Assembly (NCBI GenBank): GCA_034359265.1
Contig: CP136891.1
Location: 44,260,001 to 44,324,000 of the forward strand
Direction of reading: 5' to 3'
DNA length: 64,000 nucleotides
DNA from: Canna indica
Taxonomy: Eukaryota; Streptophyta; Magnoliopsida; Zingiberales; Cannaceae
Shown here: positions 23,014 through 33,905 of the stretch, in pieces
Numbering within the stretch: position 1 is the stretch's first letter
Layout of the letters: each line of letters opens with the position of its first letter
Notes under the pieces: generated by a model
The model's database searches: none
The model's input: the letters and a program-made list of their open reading frames with translations, nothing else
Told to the model about the DNA's origin: nothing
Program-made: the position numbers and the translations under genes

Positions 23014-23519
23014 AGATTGGAAGATGTCAAGGCGTTTATCTGGAGTAACAATAGCTTTCTTGTAAACCATTCCCATAAATTATTTCTGCGGCAGACTTGA
23101 GGGAGACTTGGTTGTCTCCATTTATAGAAATAAGATGCATGATAGAAGTGAAGTAGAGGAGCAGTCAAGAGAGCAGTTACAACTTCAAACATTGAATGAA
23201 GGAGGTTACTACTTCGAGCCTTGATTGAGGAGGTTACTACTCCATGCCTTGATTGAGGAGGTTACTGCTTCAATATATTGGTTCTTTGGCTAGTGCTCAG
23301 TCCCATCTATTGTTAGAGGAATATAGCCAACTCCTATAGAGTCCTAGTAACAATCATCCAAAGATTTGTTGAAAGCTCTCATCCAAGCCTTTCAATATGC
23401 ATAGATTGTCCTGATGAGAAGTGGAGGAACATTGACAGAAATTCCCATAGGCATTTCTTCCGTCTTGAGCTTGAAAGGTAAGAGACATTCCAAGGCTCTG
23501 TGCAGGTAAAGATTAGCAC

Positions 23520-23537
23520 AACCGTTCTGATACCAAT
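23520..23537 (-). other. Primer-binding site of E5
   Basis: Minus strand ATTGGTATCAGAACGGTT next to the LTR end TGTCA. The first ten bases, TGGTATCAGA, match the initiator-Met tRNA complement. Confidence 0.82.
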
Positions 23538-26500
23538 TGACAATTAGCATAGGTGTTTCTGGGAATTCCTATTAAAGGCAGTTTGATAGGAAGTTGCAAC
23601 TGCTACTGTAATTGATTGTGAGTAGAAAACTAAGAGCCAAAATAAAAATTCACAAGGAAGCACACAAATACAAGATTTGTGGATGATACAAGTTTCTTCA
23701 TGAATGGGTCAAAGCTGCTGAATGAATGAGACAACTTGATCAAACCAATGCATTAGGGTGCTTAGGACGATGTTTGTTTGGCATACCGCTCTGTGGGCTC
23801 TGTATAGGGCACGTGTTACTCATGACAAATGCATTCAGTTATCCTCTCAAAATAAGCCCAACCCATCCAACAAATAACAAGAACCTTAACATAAGTAAGT
23901 ATGCTTTGATGATCAGCCTCTTACAACATGTTGCGAGGCCTTTTGAAGTGCTATCAGCTCAAGATGCCTAGAGCCACACAACAAGTGGTTTCCAATAGCT
24001 CAAGGAGGTTTTTGGCAAATAGGAAAGGCCAAGATCTGAACTTGACATCCCAAGGAGTCTAGTTTGTTTATACAGTTCAGTGACAAAATCAGTCACCTAA
24101 TATGCGGGGCACTCACCGGACAGATGCCCAATCCACTCTGGATTTCACACCCGAAATTCGACTACAGTACTACACTGAATTGGAAATAACAAAAACCTAT
24201 TTGATATTACAAGTAAATACCAACTTGCCTCTCTATGACATCCCAACCATAGAGTTCTGTCCTCCACAAAGCCATGTGTTCTAGTGAGCTTTCCACCTAA
24301 AATCAATCTTCTCCTCAAGATAGGAAATGTAGATTATTACCTTTCTGCACTCAGTAGTCTCAACTCCTCAAATAATTGACAACACAATTAAAGCACATAG
24401 GAGTTGATAGAAATTAATCTATAAAAGTAGATCAATAGAATAGGATCCACATTGGAGTGGATAGGAGTGGATCCATTAGAGATGGTTAATCTTCTCAAAC
24501 ATTCTCTCATTCCTTTTATACGTAGAGTAGGAAACCCAAAAGATATAGTCATTACTCCATAAGAGAAACTCCTAATTCCATGATGACCATTAACTCCATT
24601 AGTGATCATTAACTCCACCAATGAATGATCAAGACCATAAAGCTTCATGATGACTATAACTCCCTCAAAGTGAACGACGAAGGCCATAAAGTAGTATCTT
24701 TATCCTACATCAAAACTCCATTAAGTATCATAAAAGACCAAGTCCAAAAGTCTCCATAAATGGTCAAGTCCAAGAGTCATCATAAGTGATCAATCAAGAT
24801 TTACTCCCCTATATATATATTATCAATAATCTCAACATCATTCAAGCAACATTGAAGCAAGATAAACATCATAGTAGTAAAGACTTTACTACAGCAAGAG
24901 TAGTTGAGACTGGCCAATAAGTAGTTAAAACTGTTTGTGCTGATATAGGGGACTTGTAGATCCATATCTTTTCTTTCCTCATAAATAGAGAAGGCTAACC
25001 AACGTCCATAAATGCCACATAACAAAGGATCTTCAACTTTATCAGTTTCAACAACAAAATACAGCCATAACACATCATAATACTATTGGCCTAAGATTTT
25101 CAACCCTGGTCACCATCTTGATTTTGATGATAACAAACTTATTCTAATGAGTTTATCAAGTGTTTGAGTTCAGGTTGAGGCTACGATACACACGCAACCT
25201 TCGTTCGGAGGTTCAGAGAAATACCAAAAATCGGCAAAAATGGCTTCGTCGTCGATCGTGTAGAAAATCTAGAGATAGAAATTGATTTCATATAATATGA
25301 CTCTAGGAATATATCTGAAGGCTAATTGTAATGTTATCCATGTCAAAACTTGGTAACGGAACCCGAAAATGGAGCACGCAAGAAGAAGACTCGAAAAATC
25401 AGCCTCGGCCTAGGTTCGGTCGACCGTTCGATCGACCGAATGAAGGCAAAAATTGGTAGTGGGAATTAGGTTGACCGAATAGCGCCCAAAAGTGGCAAAA
25501 GAGCCGCAGTCGTGTGGGCGGTTGATCGGTCGGTTGAACGACTGGCAAGCAACCGGGCATCCCCAACGGGCAGAAAAACGGCCGTTGGGTGGAGTCGCCG
25601 CGTGAGGGGTTTTAAATATGCCTCACCAACCTTCTAAAAGGCTTTTAACCATTCATTAAAGATATCCAAGAGTGTTTTTTAGCCAAGGTAGTGGAGTAGG
25701 CCGAACACAAGCAACTATCTTAATTGCTCTATTTGATTCTTGCTTGTGTTCAATATAATTGTGATTGCATCTAGTCGCCCTAAGAATCAAGAAACTTGAA
25801 TCAGATAGTTGAGTTGATTAAAATTGGAAAATAATTCGATTAATCGTAAAAGTAGATATACACTATTCAAACCCCCTTCTAGTGTGGACATTCACCCAAC
25901 AAATACTTCGGCCATAAAAGCTTCAAGAAAAACTGCCGCCATAAAAACTTTAAGAAAAATTGCCAGCCCATTAATGAAGACCACTTCATTTCTTCCATAA
26001 TTGACTTCGGTCATAAAGGCTTCAAGATAACTGCCCAATCTGAATAAAAGCTGACTTAAACACTAATCATTAACAACATCAGTTCAAACCAAACAGTCAA
26101 CACTAAATCACCGTAACACAATGACCATAAAATTTAAATGAGTAACACCCAGAGATAATTTAAAGAGGACTCCTCCTCAACTCATAAAATTAATCAGGCA
26201 ATAAAGAGTAATTAACGATGACTAAAAATATCGGAGACATCAAAGTGAAAGTCTACATCATTATCCCGAAATCCATAGAATGCAGGAGCAGTTAAAACTG
26301 TCCTCACACAGTTGTAACTGCCTTAAACATAAGCAAAACTCCTCATAGTTGTGACTGACCATTTAACAAAGAATAACCTGGAATACTTTTGCTTAAGCAA
26401 CCACAGAGCAAGTAACAGTTAGACAACAGAATGTAACCTGTAAATATAAACTGAGAACTTCAGCATAATCTCCACAGCAGTTGCAACTGACATACAACTG

Positions 26501-26892
26501 AGAACTGACTGGACATCATTTTGCCAAATATAGTAGCAGCAACTAGCATACAATTGACAGCTTCAGTATAAACTCCATAGCAGTTGCAACTGACATCAAA
26601 CTGAGAACTTACTTATCATCCTTTTGCCAAATATAGCCAACAAAACATAAGCCAAAAACCAACAATCTTCCCCTTTGGCTTATTTGGCAAAACACAAGAT
26701 GTTAAGAGAATATCCAGAATATATCATAGTCACAACATTTGCAACCAAAGAGTTAATAGATATCACACAGTATCATAAGTCTCAGCATAAACTGCTCAAC
26801 AACCAGAGCAATTGTGACTGTCTAGACCACTGAGAACAATCTGAGAATATTTTTGCCAAATATAGCCAACACACATAAGCCAAACTCTAACA
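23538..26892 (-). repeat. 5' LTR of E5, enlarged by insertions
   Basis: 3355 bp against 2176 bp in the partner. The difference is S1 with its duplication (823 bp) and about 385 bp at 23676-24061 that the left LTR lacks. It repeats the internal copy of the PPT-border sequence at 26660-26700. It ends CTCTAACA at 26892, followed by CCTAG. Confidence 0.88.
25084..25901 (+). mobile_element. S1: solo LTR in the right LTR of E5
   Basis: 818 bp, TATTGGCCTAAG ... TTCACCCAACA, with 5-bp duplication AATAC on both sides (25079-25083, 25902-25906). The left LTR of E5 shows the empty site CATAATACTTCGGCC at 18626-18640. It has the CpG-palindrome zone at 25410-25550 and no internal sequence, so it is a solo LTR left by LTR-LTR recombination. 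It starts TA and not TG. Confidence 0.92.
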
Positions 26893-26897
26893 CCTAG

Positions 26898-27258
26898 CTA
26901 TCCTCATATGCTCACCATACAACAACTTGAGGCGAGAGAGGATAGCTTCGGAATCCAAATGTTCATGTTGCTATCGCAACTTATGGGACATGGATGCCAA
27001 CATTATGTATTGAACAGTGGTGCTATCTTCACTCCAAATTTCTTGCAGCTTCTCATAAGCCATCATTTCTTCCTCGTTGTAATCTACTTCCCCAAGGGGT
27101 TTAGAAGCAGAGCCCTCGTTGGTAGACTTCCTTAGGGGAAAATGGAATCCCACTTCTCTTACTCGGGTTTCGCATGTAACATCACAAACCCTGATAGGTC
27201 CATGGGTAGGTAACTCTTTACCGATCACATCACTATGTGACTTCCATAAGTTTTGCAT
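26898..27258 (-). pseudogene. E3 Gag, N-terminal part
   Basis: Minus strand from the ATG at 27258: MQNLWKSHSDVIGKELPTHG, PIRVCDVTCETRVREVGFHF, DYNEEEMMAYEKLQEIWSED, STTVQYIMLASMSHKLR, then YGEHMRIA up to the E5 insertion. TVQYIMLASMS is a hallmark of Copia Gag. The start codon is the only Met in a fitting position. The C-terminal continuation is at 17502 and below. Confidence 0.85.
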
Positions 27259-28426
27259 CTAGGGCAACCAAGGCCTTGTGTATGCACAACAAACCAAGGA
27301 GCCCTAGTTGAGTTGGACCCCCATCGTTCGTATGCCCTACCGAGAAAATGACCACCCTTGAGTGTAGCTCAACAAGGTAAGTCATGTTCAAGCCGGTAGT
27401 AGGGACACAAAAGGGATATGTGCCATATGAGGTGCAACGTGTCTATCACCACAAAAGGCCTTGTGTGTGCACAACAAACCTGTTGTGATGATAGACACAC
27501 TTGTCCCTCATAACGATGGAAGGCATGACCGATATTCTCAATATTATTGGAGGGTTTCTTTATGCAATTATAATTTATCTAAGCAAACAATAATTGAAGC
27601 AAGAGCTACAAATAAAAGCATAAAGGACATAAGGATGATTATGGATGTTCTAAGGGTTCCACCCGAGTCACCGGGCGAACCAAGGCCATCATTCTAGGGT
27701 TTTAGGGAGCTCCGTCTCGCCAAGGCGCTGCCCAAAACCACCTTGTAGGTTGCCAGTTCCATCAGTGCCTTCCCTGGTTTCAAGCCATCATCAACATGGC
27801 ACCGAACACATGTTCTCCGTGCGCGCACCAAAATGGGGCAGCAAGCGTGCTCGTCGCGAATCTGCCCCTAAACTTGTAATTTTACAAAACTAAAAGAAGA
27901 AGACCCCAAATAACCCTTGGGGAAAGGTTTAAGAAGAGGAAGAAGTTATTTGCAATCAGAATTCTCAAGAGGAGGGCAGGGGTATTTAAAAGTTACAATG
28001 CAGAAATTTCATAAATTTACAAGCAATCATCACAACCACGTTTTACACACAATCACATGCACATCGGGCTCATCCATAATCATCCTTTCATGCATCACAT
28101 TATATATAAAAACAAAGGGAAAAAAAATAGAATCCAAAATCGCACAAATCTGATCACGTTTCCACCCAAAACGGTTCAAACAACACATGTTAAAATTTTC
28201 GGTTCTCGGGACTGTTCAACCATGAACCCACGAGAGTTTTCAGTTTAAATTCCATCCAAAATCAATATGGATAGTAGGCTTCCACCTCGATTCATCGCAT
28301 GAACTATGGAGCCAAGAAAATGACTCAAAAACCCCCGAAAACCAAAATCGGACAGCATGACCTTTAGGGAGCAAACGATTCGTAAACATGACCAAAACGT
28401 GAAATAAAAATTCCAAAAATTTGCTA
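27259..28426 (-). other. Leader region of E3, no gene seen
   Basis: Between Gag start and primer site. It contains two imperfect copies of AAGGCCTTGTGTGTGCACAA (near 27270 and 27453). No supported coding sequence. Confidence 0.6.
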
Positions 28427-28445
28427 AAGGTGGATCTGACACCAC
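28427..28445 (-). other. Primer-binding site of E3 (diverged)
   Basis: Minus strand GTGGTGTCAGATCC directly after the LTR end CCCAACA. It matches the initiator-Met complement TGGTATCAGAGCC with two changes. Confidence 0.75.
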
Positions 28446-29971
28446 TGTTGGGATGGGATTTGATTTTTCAATGGAAATAGCATTTTAGAAATTCAAACCA
28501 TCTCAAAAAAATGATCTACTTTAGCAATCTTTAAGGAATTCAATCAACGAGTAGAAGGAGAAAATATACCTTATACCTCGGTTGGTATGGCTGCTCCTAT
28601 CCCCTTTTCAAGACGCACATGCGCACATCCTCCAAAGAAAGTCCACACCAAGCACCTCGCGACAAAGGGGCACTGAACATCGAGACTCGTAGTTGCTCAA
28701 CAGAGAGGCAATCTCAATCCCGAATTGCACCACGGCGAAGCCAGCCCTTCCACCAAGAACCGAGCACCAAAAAGGGAGGTAGAGTGGATGAGAAAACCAC
28801 GGAACGAGAAGGTAGATAAAAGAATACCCCGCTGTCCTTCTTGGACTCCTCCAATCAGATGAAGTAGTCAGCACACCCAAGTAGAAGACACCTTCGATTC
28901 GACTTCACAAAAGCCCGGGGAAGAAGGAAGAAGATGGCCGACCACCAAGGGGGAGGAGGAGGGATTCTTTGGAACTTTTCCACTCAAGAACCCTCTCAAG
29001 AATCAAGTTCTCAATCCTCTCCATGCTGTAAAACTAATTTACTCATCGGCCACCAATTTATAGGGGGCATAGGCAGCTACAAGAGTAGACCCGGCCCCCT
29101 TTAAAAACTCTCCGAGAAATTCAAAATCCTGGGGTTTTCCTACAAAAATAATTTATATTTAATGGCTTCATAATTAATTCAAAATTTATTAAATCTAATT
29201 AAATATAAACTTTAATTTATTTCCATAAATTAATAGCCTATTAATAAGAATGATAATTATTTAAATAAACCAATCCCCTAAACAATAGAAAAAAGGTTTA
29301 TCTAAATAATTTGAATTCCTATTAATTAATAAAATTATGATTTATCCTCATAAATCGTATATCTATTTATCTTATGATTTAGCTCCATAAATCAAATTCC
29401 TATTAATTAGGATTTATCCAAATAAATTAATTCCTAATCAATTGGTTAGGCTCATGGTTAGAAACTAATTCTCCCACCATGTATATTTGATTCAAAATCA
29501 AATTATATTTAATTCATAATTAAGTACAATCCCCGTCAAGTGGTTAATTAAATATTTAATTCATAATTAAATTTAATCAACCACATATAATATTATTATG
29601 TGCCAATCCCTACAATTTAGCGATGCCCTACAAATTAGAGTTACCGAGGAACTCCTTCATCGCGCATTCGTTCCTGTAGGAAATACCTTTCCTATTATGT
29701 CCATAAATGAGATTCGTGATTGAGTTGCAGCATGTCCATGCTAGTAGACATGTAGTGTCGTATTCGAACTATATTTTATAAAGTCTGTTACGAGGTTAGC
29801 CTGTTGTGGGTGACCCATTGGGCCCCATACTAAGCCAGCAGTGAGTTGTGTATAAACAGAGAGTCGGATTCGATAGAATGACTTCTATTCGAATCTTACG
29901 AGCCTCCACTAAATCCCTTTAGTGTGTTCGTGAGAGACTCCACTCACAAGCCAACATTGACGTCTAGCAAC
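28446..29971 (-). repeat. 5' LTR of E3, truncated by S2
   Basis: TGTTGGGATGGG..., aligned base by base with 11920-13470 of the left LTR. It breaks off at GTCTAGCAAC (29971), where S2 begins. The partner's last 845 bp have no counterpart here. Confidence 0.88.
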
Positions 29972-31375
29972 TATTGGCCTAAGGTTTTCTACCTTGATAT
30001 TAATTTCGGTTTTGATGATAACAAATATGGAACTAATGTTTCGTTAAGAAATACATTTATATTCCAAGTCGATTAGCGCACAATGTTCGCGATCGAAAAA
30101 ATCGGAGAAATCGGCAAGGACGTTCGTCAACGCTCGAAATTCTTCGGGAAGATAGAGCTTAGGTTTAGGGTGTCTAGAATGTGTTGTAAATTCTCATGAT
30201 GATGCAAAAAAACCCAAAAACTAAACACGAACCCCAAAACATGAAAACTCAAAAAATTAGAAAAGACCCTAAAATTCACTATGCCTAGGGAGCTCCTTGG
30301 AGGGCTACATGGCCTAGACATTTTCTTGGCATCAAAAGTGCCGGTAATAGTTCCTTAGATAAAAACTAGATATTTTTAAGGATTTTTTGGAAGCCTTGAG
30401 CCTACCCATATTTGACCCAGAAGATTATAAAATTTTCGTTTTTCGGGAATTTGTACTAGACCCCAAAAGTTAGATTTTGATTCTTAAGGATTTTGATTTT
30501 TTAGATATTTTTATTGAATCCAAATGGGGAGTAATCCTTATATAACATTTATATTTAAAAGTTATTGACTTAAAGTTAATTAATGTTATATAAGTAGACT
30601 TCGCGAAGACCGAACCCAAAAATGAACAAACAAGCAGAAAAATCAGCCAAACCGAGCAGTCTACCCGAGTTCGGTCGACCAACAGAAGGTGAAGGCATTT
30701 TGGTCGACTGTCCAATCGGCCAAACGATGCCCAGAATGGGAAGAATGCCTTCGGTCGCTCGGTCGATCGACCAATGATCGACCGGCAAGTGATCGGGCGT
30801 CACCAACGGGCAGAAACTGGCTCATTGGGAGAGCTATTTTGGCTATCTCTTGTTGAGGCTTATATATACTAGCCCTTGAGTGTCTTCCTCCATGATTTTA
30901 ACCTTCATTGAGCCATCCTTGATCATCTCTATAGATTTCTTGAGCCATATCTTTGCAAACCCTAGTTCTCATGATAAAAACTTGATTTTGCATTCAAAGC
31001 TCTGATCGATTCATCATTGAGGCATCAACAGGAATTAGGACTTGTGTTTGGATCCAAGTATAAGTTATATTGTTTATTTGCTCCATTACTTGTGTATTTT
31101 ATTATTTATTTCATTGTATTTTCATTTGTGTAAACCTAGGTTGCTAGGTTTGATTGAGTTGGTGGTTGCCTTGGTGTTAAGGCTTAAATCCACCATTGTA
31201 AACTTAGTTTACTAGGATTAGTTGAGTTGTCCCTTAGGTTGAGGTGGGAAGATCCTCTTGGTAGGAAGGCGGGATACTTCCGGGTGTGGAAGTACCTTCG
31301 GTGTAAAGTCCTCTTTGTAGGGGAAACGATATAATCTAGTAAATGTAGTTTGGAAATCCTAAGCGGGGTGCTTAA
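29972..31375 (+). mobile_element. S2: LTR inserted in the right LTR of E3, 3' end lost
   Basis: Starts TATTGGCCTAAGGTTTTC, with TTTTGATGATAACAAATATG near 30013, a CpG-palindrome zone at 30665-30790 and a TATA-like CTTATATATACTAG at about 30868. The 3' part matches the reverse complement of E4 (20800-20900) up to GGGGTGCTTA, then stops 6 bp before E2 coding resumes. So the 3' end of this LTR and the remainder of the E3 LTR were deleted together. Confidence 0.75.
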
Positions 31376-31385
31376 CTAAATCCTT

Positions 31386-31845
31386 TTAAGTTATTTCTTT
31401 GATAAGGCTCATGCTAGCATGTCCTAGCATTCTATGCCATAACCAAGAGTCATTTTCCATTGCCACTAAGCATCTAATATGTGGATTAGGCAATATATTT
31501 AAAACTAAAGTGTAAACATTTTCATGCCTATTTCCAATGAAAACAATATCATTTGATGGTGCATTTCTAATTATGCATTTAGATGCTTCAAAAACAACTA
31601 AATACCCATTATCACATAGTAGAGATATACTTATCAAGTTATGTTTTAACCCATCAACTAATACAACATTTTTAATGCATGGATAAGAAAGTATACATAT
31701 ATCACCAATGCCAACAATCTTACCTTTGACATTCTCCAAAAGTCATATGCCCACCATCCTTGCTTGATAGGATTGCAAATAAATTGATGTCACCCGTCAT
31801 GTGCTTTGAGCAACCACTATCCAAGATCCAAGTACTCCTACTTGC
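31386..31845 (-). pseudogene. E2 protease and GAG-pre-integrase
   Basis: Minus strand: protease active site TWILDSGCSKHMTGDINLFA (about 31780-31845), LSSKDGGHMTFGEC, then after a small break GKIVGIGDICILSYPC, VVLVDGLKHNLISISLLCDN, and the zinc region NDSWLWHRMLGHASMSLIKE. Characteristic of Maximus/SIRE-type Copia polyproteins. It is cut by E3 right after LIKEIT; integrase continues at 11914. Confidence 0.88.
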
Positions 31846-32482
31846 TTGAGTATGGTTCTCCACCTAGAAAAGGAGAAGAGGAAACTTTAGGTACCCAAAT
31901 CTTCTTGGGTCCTTTATTGTTAGTCATCTTAGGAACCCAAGTAAATCTAGCATGGGGGTTCCACTTAAGTGCACAATCTCTGACCATGTGCCCAAAAATG
32001 CCACAAGTAAAACAACTTCCATTTAATCTTCTAGTACTATGAGTGTGAGCATAGAAGTGTGCATGATCATGAGCATGTGTGGTTTTTCTAACATGAGCAA
32101 CCTTAGGCATGGCATATTGCGATGTTATTATTTTCTCATTTAGCATGCGTAATTCCTTTTTTAAGCTAAGCATGTTATCATTCAAGTGTTCTACTTGAGA
32201 ACTCAAAAACTTGTTTTCAAATTCTAACTTCTCATTCTCATTTTCTTACTCATTTTTTACTTTCTAAAAAGTGTGTTTATCATCCTTAAGATTTTCTACT
32301 TCCTTTTCTAAAGCATTGCATGAAAGAAGTAAGCTATCATTCTCTTCTTATAAAGATTTGTTGACCTTTTTAATCTCTTTCTAATAGCATTAAATTCATC
32401 ATGCATTTGTTCAAATTCTACTTCTAATTCTTGTTGAGTAAATGAAAGTTCATGAAAAGTAAATCTTACCTCATTGTCAATT
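31846..32482 (-). pseudogene. E2 Gag C-terminal region with CCHC knuckle
   Basis: On the minus strand, a coiled-coil-like stretch (VEHLNDNMLSLKKELRMLNE) followed by HAHDHAHFYAHTHS and an intact CCHC knuckle CFTCGIFGHMVRDC, then W.PK repeats (FTWVPKMTN, KIWVPKV). 32206-32482 is the same Lys/Glu/Asn-rich coil in broken frames. SIRE-type Gag is large and has such a second knuckle. Confidence 0.8.
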
Positions 32483-32486
32483 GCCA

Positions 32487-33431
32487 TCAGGATTCGCTTT
32501 CATCCCATGAAGCCATCATGGAGTTCTTCTTCTTTTTGGTCTTGTCCCTTTTGTAAGGAGCGGAGGTAGAAGTCATCTTGACTTGTGGATAATCCTTCCT
32601 TAGGTGCCCCGGCTTGTTGTAATGGTAGCAAGTGTAGCCTCCTTTGCCTCTCCCCAAGCCACCTCTCATGAATCTCATGAACCTGCTTGCCATCATCGCC
32701 ATCTCTTATTGCTCATCAAAGTCTTCTTCGAATGATGAGGGTTCTTCGGCTCGGTGTGATGCTTTTAAAGCAATGGTCTTGCTTTTGGGGCATCTTTCTC
32801 GTTGTATGCCCTCATGTGGATCTCATGAGTCATGAGAGATCCAATGAGTTGGGTGATTTTCATAGTTGCCAAATCCTTGGCTTCCATGATGGGCAATCAC
32901 CTTTGGCTCCCAAGTCTTGGGAAGAGATCGGAGGAGCTTCCTTACCTTCTCCTCTTCTCTAATGTCTTTACCAAGATTGCATAAACCATTAGTAATATTT
33001 TGAAAGTGTGCATACATTTCATCAATAGTTTCATGCAATTGCATTCTAAACATTTCATAGTCATACATGAGGAGGTTAATCTTGGACTCCATAACTTGTT
33101 AGGTACCTTCATGTGTAGTCTCTAGGGCATTCCAAAGTTCAAAGGCCGACTTACAAGCTGAGATCCTATTAAATTCATTAATAGAAAGACCACAATACAA
33201 AGCATTCATGGCCTTGACATTTGCATTAAAGAGTTTGACCTCATCTTGGTTCCATTCATCCATGTTTTTTTTTGGTTGCTTATATTCTACTTGAATCATC
33301 CTCCATACATCCATGCCTAATGATTGAAGGAAGCTATTCATTCTAATATTCGAATAGGCATAGTTTTTTCCATCAAAAAGTGGTGGAGTATGAGTAGAGG
33401 ACCCTTGAGCTAGTTGGATTTCAATATACAT
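32487..33431 (-). pseudogene. E2 Gag N-terminal and capsid region
   Basis: Start at the ATG 33431 (MYIEIQLAQGSSTHTPPLFD), 60 bp from the primer site. The capsid-like part reads GKNYAYSNIRMNSFLQSLGM, VWRMIQVEY, NANVKAMNALYCGLSINEFN, AFELWNALETTHEGT. It continues past a stop at 33096 with MQLHETIDEMYAHFQNITNG and LRSLPKTWEPKV. The first zinc knuckle, CYHYNKPGHLRKDY, has lost two of its cysteines. Main Gag protein of E2, broken at least twice. Confidence 0.87.
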
Positions 33432-33474
33432 TTTAAGTTGTAGGGTAGATGGTTAAATATAGACCTATGAACTT

Positions 33475-33486
33475 GCTCTGATACCA
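33475..33486 (-). other. Primer-binding site of E2
   Basis: Plus strand GCTCTGATACCA, minus TGGTATCAGAGC, 5 bp from the LTR end. It matches plant initiator-Met tRNA and shows that the LTR to the right is the 5' LTR of E2. Confidence 0.9.
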
Positions 33487-33491
33487 AATGT

Positions 33492-33905
33492 TGTTCAAAT
33501 ACCCACACAAGAATGGGGGGTTGAATAGTGTGTGATCAAATTCTAGCTTCAATTTTAGTATTTTTGGTTTTAAGCAACTTAATACAACAACTCGAGTTCT
33601 TTGAGTAATGAATGATATGGATGATAGGCAAAGCAGAATAAGCAAGTAACTAAGCAAGTAATAATCAATGCAAACAAGAACAATATATAGTGGTTCGTCC
33701 AACCCGCCTACTCCACTACCTTGGCTCCTCACCAAGGATTTCTAACCTTAACACTTTATAGATGAAATATTTTCCTAAGAATACAATGAGGATTTAGTTC
33801 TCAACCATTTGAGAAAACCTCAACACCTATTCTCTAGCAAAACAAATCTCTACAACCACACCACAGTGTTTCACAAGCACACATTGGAAGCTAACTTATC
33901 AAATA
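33492..33905 (-). repeat. 5' LTR of E2, truncated
   Basis: TGTTCAAATACCC... matches 3718-4140 closely. It breaks near 33903 inside TTATCAAAT, where sequence of the opposite orientation begins. The U3 part is missing, so E2 has no intact promoter end here. Confidence 0.87.

Larger units (their letters stand above)
17508..26892 (-). mobile_element. E5: non-autonomous LTR element with LTRs over 2 kb
   Basis: LTRs 17508-19683 and 23538-26892. The 5-bp duplication CCTAG is exact (17503-17507, 26893-26897). PPT (19684-19706) and PBS (23520-23537) fix the minus strand. Excision restores YGEHMRIARYKLSKQLF in the Gag of E3. The body (19684-23537) shows no gag, protease, integrase or RT, only one split ORF of the plant transposon-protein type. 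Movement would need enzymes from another element. Confidence 0.92.
11920..31381 (-). mobile_element. E3: large-LTR Copia element inside E2
   Basis: The left LTR (11920-14315) and truncated right LTR (28446-29971) are one family. Gag, PR, INT and RT remnants are all minus strand. The flanks CCTTT at 11915-11919 and at 31382-31386 look like its target duplication, and E2 coding resumes on both sides (LIKEIT ... KGIPKIKF). The right end is damaged: S2 replaces the last 850 bp of the right LTR. It belongs to the same protein family as E1. Confidence 0.82.
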
